A DNA stretch of 64,000 bases, taken from assembly GCA_017940005.1 (NCBI GenBank), contig JAGAZO010000021.1, positions 1 to 64,000 of the forward strand, written 5' to 3'. Source of the stretch: Treponema sp. (lineage in GTDB: Bacteria > Spirochaetota > Spirochaetia > Treponematales > Treponemataceae). Under the pieces are notes generated by a model. That model made no database searches, was not told the origin of the DNA, and was given only the letters and a program-made list of their open reading frames with translations. This document shows positions 59,199-64,000 of this stretch, piece by piece. Position 1 is the first letter of the stretch. Every line of letters starts with the position of its first letter. The translations under genes were made by a program, and so were the position numbers.

Positions 59199-61901
59199 TT
59201 AAAAAATCCCATCGTCGGGCAATATATGCTCGCGCGCCCAAAATGGATAATATGCGTTGAGATTCGCATTGGGATTTTTATATACGACAGCTTTCCATTC
59301 TTCGTCAGTCATGCGTTCGTTTATTGGACGAAGAAATTCTGCATAACTGAAGCAGTAGCCGATTGCAATGCGCTTGCCGCCATGCGCGTCGTTGAGCGCA
59401 ACATACATGCGATACGGAGATGCAACGCCTGTTTCAAGTACAACGCCTGTTTCAGCATTCGTGAACACGTCTGCAATGCATGCCATTTTGAATACATCAT
59501 CGTCTTCTACATATGATGAATAGGGGTTATTGTAGATGAACACGCATTGTCCAAGTTCTGATGGGATTGAAGGAATCCACTCATTTTCATCTTGACTTAT
59601 CGGCTTATTGTCTGCTTCTTTTTGGCAAATTGTCAATGCTGTGCTATAGAGCGAAATGAGGGTTGAAAGCACAGAGTCTGTTTCATCGTCAAGCAGATTG
59701 TACTCATCGTAGATAGTGCGCAGTTTATCAACTGCACTGATTGACGCTTGCCAGAATGGAATGTTCGGTTCAATATAGTGCATAGGGGAAGGCAGTGGCT
59801 TTGTTCTGAATGTAGGCGCAATATCCTCTCCGCCACCTTTTTCTGCATACGACTGCTTTACGTAGAGGATTGTGTCATGACGAAGTTCCGCCCAAGTACC
59901 ATGTGCAGTGAGCATCGATTTAAAATTCCAAGCGGGAGTTTCAGTAAAATAAAATCCTGCACCTTGCTCGAATTGTGCAAGTGTTTTTATCTGACGAAGC
60001 ACTTGTGTATAGTATGTAGCATTCCAGTAATCATTACTGTATGCGTGTATGTTTTGCTCGAGTTTATTAATTGTTGCGCGAAATTGCACTTTTTCATGCG
60101 CTATGTATTCATCTTCTAAAAGCACATCTGCTGTGCGCGAACCGAATGCTTTCATTATGTCAAGCCCCGTAACTAATTCGCGCGCGTAGATTTGTCCAGT
60201 AACAGGGTCGATTGCGCGCAGTCGAGGAGCAGACAGTTGATGATGAATTGCAGAATCTATGGTAAAACGTTGCCCGAACAGTCGCCAGCCCATAGGGGGA
60301 TTTTTTTCCTCGCCTTCCGAATGGCTATACCATGCGCTGTTGCCGCTGATTGCAGGTGGGCGCAGTTTTTCGTGACACAGTTCCATGAAGGTAATAAGAT
60401 TGCTGTTATCTGCCGACCATTCGGCAAAATTGGCGACAAGCTGTTTTTCCCATAACGGTAGAATATCATCGATGCTCAAATCATCTGAAAATCCGATAAG
60501 CGCTGTAATTGGATTAAAAAGAGCCGCCCAGTCGTTGTATAATTTTACATTTTTCTTTACCGTATCGATTATGAATAGTGCCGCTTTTTCCATTTCTATT
60601 GTGGTGTTTTGCTCTTGTAGTCGTGCAATTAAAAAATGAATGCGCCCGTACCACATTTGCGCTCGGAAATATGCGGAGAGCACTCCATTTTTTGTATAGT
60701 GCCCGCGCGCTTTGTATTGCGAAAAATCTTCTTCTGCTGTTTTAAAAATTGCGAGCGGCAGAGTAGAGCCAAAACCTGCGTTTGTTACGGCATTCATCAC
60801 TTTGTGGTAGTCTTCAACTACTTCTTCAGGATAATCTGCGAGTATGGCGTTTTCATCTTGCGAAACATATGCCACTTCTGCAAAGTATTTCGCCTCGTCC
60901 TCAACGCGTTTCGGGGCAGTGCGCAACAGTGCTTCTGCAACTTGAAAATACATTACCGCTTTTTTGCGCGTGTTTGGGTCGCCATCTCCGTTTGCTTTGA
61001 GCGCTTGGATGAATTCTTGCGTAAGTATGAGCATTCGCGGCATGAACACAAATTCTTCTGTATGCTGGAGCATTCTATCGAAAACAAGATGCTGTGTGTG
61101 CGCAATTAAATCTGTAGTGATGAACTGTGGCACATGTTGCGGCAAACGTGCATATTGGCGAATCATTTCGTCCGGTTCGTTGTAGTTACTGAACGGAACG
61201 TGCTGAAATGCGAGTCTGTCTGCTTCGAGTGCAGCGACCACATTTTCTCCAATGTGCGTATGCCCCGCTACAGGATAAAAATGTGTGAGCTTTCCGTTTG
61301 TGCGGTACAGTTCGGCAACGGCTTTATTTTCATCAGAAGAATTTTTTACGCCATATAAATCTGCTCCAAAGATATAGCCTGTGTTGCCTTGCCACTCAGC
61401 GGGATAGAACCAATTCCAGTTGTTTTGAAATTGAAACATGCCGTTTGTGTATGCATCTTTTGCGTTTGCATTGCGAACAGCATTGCCAGTAATCTTAACA
61501 AGCGATGCGAATGGAACTGGTGTGCCATGCATATTGTTTTCGTTCTTGAGTGATGCCATGCCGTCCGCCATGATAAAGTCGCTTTCAGGGTAGAACATAC
61601 AGTTTTCGCTTCCTACGACTGCCGTTTGTCCTGACGTAATGCCGTGATCGGGCAACGGCGAAAACACGAGAGCTTCGTCAAGATGTTGGCTGTGTGCATT
61701 TGTGCGGAATGAATCGGTGGCGACAGGTGTTGAAGAAATATCAAACTCGGCAAAGTTTGTGCGGACGTTTGCTGTTCCGTGCATTTCTTCACGCATGTTG
61801 ATTTCTTGCGAGTGCGGTATTGCTTTGTTATTGCGTGATTTTGCGCAGTTTGTTAAAGAGAATGCAATGATTGCAAATAAAAAAAGTGATACTATACGCA
61901 T
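59199..61901 (-). CDS. DUF3160-family lipoprotein
   Basis: The 900-residue protein has a lipobox (SLTNC, Cys near residue 19) and the DUF3160 core (PQFITTDLIAHTQHLVFDRM, 20 residues, and later segments around residues 300-800). It also contains an early SH3-like stretch (residues 80-190: GSENCMFYPESDF and NWNWFYPAEWQGNTGYIFG). DUF3160 proteins are exported, with no known activity. No ribosome site precedes the ATG; instead a promoter (TTGTTG-N17-TATACT) ends 6 nt before it, pointing to a leaderless mRNA. It shares a unit with the Memo-like lipoprotein gene, so the pair may act together at the cell surface. Confidence 0.85.
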   Translation of the reverse strand: MRIVSLFLFAIIAFSLTNCAKSRNNKAIPHSQEINMREEMHGTANVRTNFAEFDISSTPVATDSFRTNAHSQHLDEALVFSPLPDHGITSGQTAVVGSENCMFYPESDFIMADGMASLKNENNMHGTPVPFASLVKITGNAVRNANAKDAYTNGMFQFQNNWNWFYPAEWQGNTGYIFGADLYGVKNSSDENKAVAELYRTNGKLTHFYPVAGHTHIGENVVAALEADRLAFQHVPFSNYNEPDEMIRQYARLPQHVPQFITTDLIAHTQHLVFDRMLQHTEEFVFMPRMLILTQEFIQALKANGDGDPNTRKKAVMYFQVAEALLRTAPKRVEDEAKYFAEVAYVSQDENAILADYPEEVVEDYHKVMNAVTNAGFGSTLPLAIFKTAEEDFSQYKARGHYTKNGVLSAYFRAQMWYGRIHFLIARLQEQNTTIEMEKAALFIIDTVKKNVKLYNDWAALFNPITALIGFSDDLSIDDILPLWEKQLVANFAEWSADNSNLITFMELCHEKLRPPAISGNSAWYSHSEGEEKNPPMGWRLFGQRFTIDSAIHHQLSAPRLRAIDPVTGQIYARELVTGLDIMKAFGSRTADVLLEDEYIAHEKVQFRATINKLEQNIHAYSNDYWNATYYTQVLRQIKTLAQFEQGAGFYFTETPAWNFKSMLTAHGTWAELRHDTILYVKQSYAEKGGGEDIAPTFRTKPLPSPMHYIEPNIPFWQASISAVDKLRTIYDEYNLLDDETDSVLSTLISLYSTALTICQKEADNKPISQDENEWIPSIPSELGQCVFIYNNPYSSYVEDDDVFKMACIADVFTNAETGVVLETGVASPYRMYVALNDAHGGKRIAIGYCFSYAEFLRPINERMTDEEWKAVVYKNPNANLNAYYPFWAREHILPDDGIF

Positions 61902-62212
61902 GGAAAAAGTATAGCATGATTTTTATTTTGCAACAATAATTTGTTTTATTTTGTATCAGAAAAAGCTGTTTGTAAAATTAAATAAGCACAGATGCTAGAG
62001 TGTTTATAGTTGGTTGCTGCTATGGTTTTACCGTCAATTATTTTGTTCTTTGTGTCGCCATAATATGTTCCTTTGTTTTATAAACTACTGCTACTTGCAA
62101 TAAATGCAAGTAGCAGTAAAAAAAACACCATTTATATTATCTTTCATACAGTTGGACATGCACTATAGAAGTATTATTGCAAATGCTGTATGAAGGACTA
62201 ACGTTAAGATTC
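61902..62212. other. Gap between DUF3160 and InlB-like lipoprotein genes
   Basis: No gene is seen. A 13-bp perfect hairpin (ACTGCTACTTGCA 62087-62099, TGCAAGTAGCAGT 62105-62117) lies in the gap; read leftward it follows the InlB-like gene and is succeeded by AGTTTATAAAAC, so it may be a weak terminator. A second pairing (TTCATACAG near 62143-62151 with CTGTATGAA near 62185-62193) has a long loop. The DUF3160 promoter is at the left end. Confidence 0.5.
61908..61936 (-). promoter_or_regulatory. Promoter of the DUF3160 gene placed for a leaderless transcript
   Basis: Read leftward, TTGTTG (61936-61931) and TATACT (61913-61908) are 17 bp apart, and the ATG begins 6 nt after the -10. No Shine-Dalgarno can fit between them. 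Confidence 0.55.
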
Positions 62213-63679
62213 TTATTCCCATTTTGCTCTAACTGTACATTTTGTTGTTTCATACGCAGTTGTTGAAATATTTGAAAGATTCATAACATCTCCTTCATTA
62301 TATTCTTGACCGCTGTATTCCCAGCACTTAAAACGCCGACCTGTTGGAATATTTTTTGTAAACATATTAGGCAAAAAATATATAGGACCATATTTGTCTT
62401 TTCCCGTATAATCATAATAGACATATGCACCATCATCAGTTGTTATTGCTGAATTCGCGCTCATGTATTCAATTAGTATTTTAGTGTAATACCAATCAAC
62501 ATACAAATGCAATTCCTTAGAACTATCAAACATGTCTTGAGAAAAAGAAGTTTTTAGTGTAGAACTGTATCCTTTAGAGCTATTGTATTTTACACCAGAA
62601 AGATCCGGTTTTGTATTCCAAGTATATGAGTCCCAATTTTCTTTTTCGAATTTTACACGTGATGATCCATATCCAAGATACTCTATTGCATTAAATTTTC
62701 TTTCTGAACCTATGGCGTCAAAATTTCCAACATATTGAGTATATGTTTCATCGGCATCTGTATTCGAATGATATATTACAGTGTACACTTCGTCTTCTTT
62801 TAACCAGTAAGCATATACGTCTAAAACATTAAGAGCATTACCAGAAAAATAAAGTCTAGTAGCATCAGGATAGTAGGTGGAAGCATATGAGCTTGATGTT
62901 ATGTAACCTCTAAATTTATAGCCGTCTCTATTAAATGGGAATAAAAGCTCTAAATAGCTGGATTCTGTTTTTGGATATTCTTTCGTTATGGTTTCTTCTG
63001 GAGCACCTTCATAGTTTGCATGGTAAATGACAATACAATTGTCATTTTTCCATATACCATATAATGTTATTTCATCTGTTCCAAGCTTATCGTTGTCTCT
63101 CCAATCGCTATAAAATACTGTTGTTGCATTGGGGACTTTTGATAAGCCTGCAAGTGTATAACCACTTCTTGTAAAGCGTTTATTAAAGTACTTACAAAGG
63201 TCATAAAATGTTGAGGTGGTGTTGCGATACAAATATATGGACTCATTTGCTGAATCATCGTTTTTATGCATGGTAATTTTTTGTGCATTTTCTGCTTTTA
63301 CCCATACTGCAGTCAAATATACTTCCTTCATGTCGCCCAAATATTTATACGGCTTAAATTCTTTTGAGAGAACAGTGTCTTCGTCGAACATTATTTTGTC
63401 ATAAAAATAGCTATGGTTGTATTGCCAATGTGAAAATACATAACCTTCTTTAGTAAATGTATTTTTTCGTAATTTTACATATTCATCTGTTGTGGTTTGG
63501 ACAATCAATTGAACTCCATCTGAGTTTTTGCTGTCTGAATAAAAATTAATTTTTACCTCTTCCCCCCCCCCCCCATTTTTCTCTTCGTTTCCAGCAAATT
63601 GCGTGCCATTTTGGCATCCTGCAAATAATGCAACTGCAACAAATAAACTTACTGCAATTTTTCCAATGTTCTTTTTCAT
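62213..63679 (-). CDS. InlB-like repeat lipoprotein with a poly-G tract (probably phase-variable)
   Basis: The 488-residue lipoprotein (lipobox LFAGC, Cys near residue 22) contains about four or five InlB B-type (Listeria-Bacteroides) repeats of 70-80 residues, recognisable by G-Y-F-HW/GW patterns (KEGYVFSHWQY, RDGYKFRGY) and beta-grasp strands. Thirteen consecutive G on the coding strand (63562-63574 as C) encode GGGG near residues 37-40. The current length keeps the frame open; gain or loss of one base would cut the protein just after the signal. GGAGG lies 6 nt before the ATG at 63679. It is probably a surface adhesin or antigen, switching on and off. Confidence 0.85.
   Translation of the reverse strand: MKKNIGKIAVSLFVAVALFAGCQNGTQFAGNEEKNGGGGEEVKINFYSDSKNSDGVQLIVQTTTDEYVKLRKNTFTKEGYVFSHWQYNHSYFYDKIMFDEDTVLSKEFKPYKYLGDMKEVYLTAVWVKAENAQKITMHKNDDSANESIYLYRNTTSTFYDLCKYFNKRFTRSGYTLAGLSKVPNATTVFYSDWRDNDKLGTDEITLYGIWKNDNCIVIYHANYEGAPEETITKEYPKTESSYLELLFPFNRDGYKFRGYITSSSYASTYYPDATRLYFSGNALNVLDVYAYWLKEDEVYTVIYHSNTDADETYTQYVGNFDAIGSERKFNAIEYLGYGSSRVKFEKENWDSYTWNTKPDLSGVKYNSSKGYSSTLKTSFSQDMFDSSKELHLYVDWYYTKILIEYMSANSAITTDDGAYVYYDYTGKDKYGPIYFLPNMFTKNIPTGRRFKCWEYSGQEYNEGDVMNLSNISTTAYETTKCTVRAKWE
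63562..63574 (-). repeat. Poly-G tract of 13 in the lipoprotein gene
   Basis: The + strand shows 13 consecutive C. On the coding strand this is a mononucleotide run in the N-terminal coding region, the standard position for slipped-strand on/off switching. Confidence 0.95.
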
Positions 63680-63698
63680 AATCATCCTCCACAAATTT

Positions 63699-63718
63699 TA
63701 AACGATAATCATCGTTTA
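63699..63718 (-). promoter_or_regulatory. Palindrome upstream of the poly-G lipoprotein gene
   Basis: TAAACGAT-AATC-ATCGTTTA is an 8-bp inverted repeat with a 4-nt centre, about 20 bp before the start codon. It overlaps the expected -10 region (TTTAAAAT), so it could be a repressor operator. No -35 box is clear. Confidence 0.45.
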
Positions 63719-63804
63719 TTATTTTTTTGCACATACAGCGCAATTCTATTATTGAAAGAAAAGGTCTGGAGAAAGACACGAATGCAGCAAGTACGCGCAT
63801 TCGC

Positions 63805-63847
63805 GAGTATCTTTCTTGCATAAAAATTCGAGACAAGAAAGATACTC
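63805..63847 (-). terminator. Hairpin between the partial gene and the poly-G lipoprotein
   Basis: A perfect 14-bp stem (GAGTATCTTTCTTG 63805-63818, CAAGAAAGATACTC 63834-63847) with a 15-nt loop follows the stop of the leftward gene at 63876. No T run follows, so it might be a processing hairpin instead. A shorter stem (CGAATGC/GCATTCG, about 63779-63803) abuts it. Confidence 0.45.
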
Positions 63848-63875
63848 TATAGTGTCGTTTCCCAGACACATAAAA

Positions 63876-64000
63876 TTACTCTTTGTGCTCGCTAATTTCC
63901 GCGCGGACAAGCTGCACTTCTTCTCCAAGCTTTTCATTGAGCAGTTTTTGTGCGTCGTCAAATTCGTCTATGCGGCGAGCATTTTTTATTGTGAAGTCGG
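63876..64000 (-). CDS. 3' end of an unidentified gene, cut by the window edge
   Basis: The last 41 codons of a leftward gene enter from the right edge and end at 63876. The residues (RRIDEFDDAQKLLNEKLG, then a charged tail ending SEHKE) form an amphipathic helix. The family cannot be told from this fragment. The frame is open to the edge and its codon use matches its neighbours, and the long hairpin follows its stop. Confidence 0.55.
   Translation of the reverse strand, partial: DFTIKNARRIDEFDDAQKLLNEKLGEEVQLVRAEISEHKE

Noticed and set aside
1-64000. tRNA, rRNA, tmRNA, riboswitch or insertion sequence
   Set aside because: Reading both strands gave no cloverleaf with the conserved GGTTCGAATCC-type arm, no rRNA segment, no known riboswitch core and no transposase or terminal-repeat pair. 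A covariance search would be needed to exclude divergent RNAs.

Overview
The window looks like a piece of a host-associated Treponema (spirochete) chromosome. The evidence is a trans-2-enoyl-CoA reductase of the FabV/TER family (known from T. denticola), an archaeal/eukaryal-type phenylalanyl-tRNA synthetase beta chain (a spirochete trait), many spirochete-style lipoproteins with relaxed lipoboxes, a Sel1 protein, DUF3160 and Memo-family envelope proteins, and a lipoprotein gene carrying a poly-G tract. I do not assign a species. I saw no tRNA, rRNA, CRISPR array, intact transposase or prophage.

Layout. 0.2-3.6 kb (+): an outer-membrane-barrel-like protein and a lipoprotein. 3.9-12.3 kb (-): one compact operon, read from right to left, of methyltransferase, ketoacyl-synthase-like protein, PlsC-type acyltransferase, a CarB-DapF fusion and an aldehyde dehydrogenase. 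12.4-18.8 kb (+): a GGDEF/EAL/PAS c-di-GMP protein, then two acyl carrier proteins and a membrane-domain/AMP-ligase fusion. The methyltransferase, ketoacyl-synthase, acyltransferase, ACP, ACP and ligase set resembles one half of an aryl-polyene-type cluster, split into two divergent arms. 19.1-27.7 kb (+): an L-ascorbate utilisation operon (UlaG, an unknown beta-propeller-like protein, UlaA, UlaB, a HAD phosphatase, UlaC, HPr, Enzyme I, UlaE), so a whole phosphotransferase chain lies in one operon. 28.4-37.2 kb (+): PheT, a decayed cysteine-peptidase gene with a lipoprotein, AspS, a duplicated-domain secreted protein, a tyrosine-phosphatase-like lipoprotein, thioredoxin and a DTW-domain tRNA-modifying protein. 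37.5-41.6 kb (+): a zinc-uptake operon whose binding protein has a ZinT domain nested inside ZnuA. 41.7-45.4 kb (-): a Sel1-repeat protein and a broken GatB-asparaginase fusion gene. 45.6-58.1 kb (+): a glycosidase, a nicotinamidase-like hydrolase, a tandem adenylate cyclase with ATPase, ManA, TcdA, FabV, PyrC, an M48 protease and an acyl-CoA ligase. 58.2-64 kb (-): a Memo-like lipoprotein, a DUF3160 lipoprotein, a poly-G InlB-like lipoprotein and the 3' end of a further gene.

Three themes cut across the genes. (1) Several long intergenic gaps (15.5-16.0, 18.8-19.1, 25.0-25.2, 27.7-28.3 and 53.4-53.5 kb) are packed with short, near-perfect hairpins. Three related modules in them keep their architecture while the stem sequences change on both sides, as expected for selection on structure. 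(2) Four starts (methyltransferase, GGDEF/EAL protein, aspS, DUF3160 lipoprotein) lack a Shine-Dalgarno sequence and have a good -10 box only 6-11 nt upstream of the ATG, suggesting leaderless or near-leaderless transcripts. (3) Several proteins have unusual fusions (CarB-DapF, membrane domain-AMP ligase, ZnuA-ZinT, GatB-asparaginase), and two of these have lost recognisable catalytic residues.
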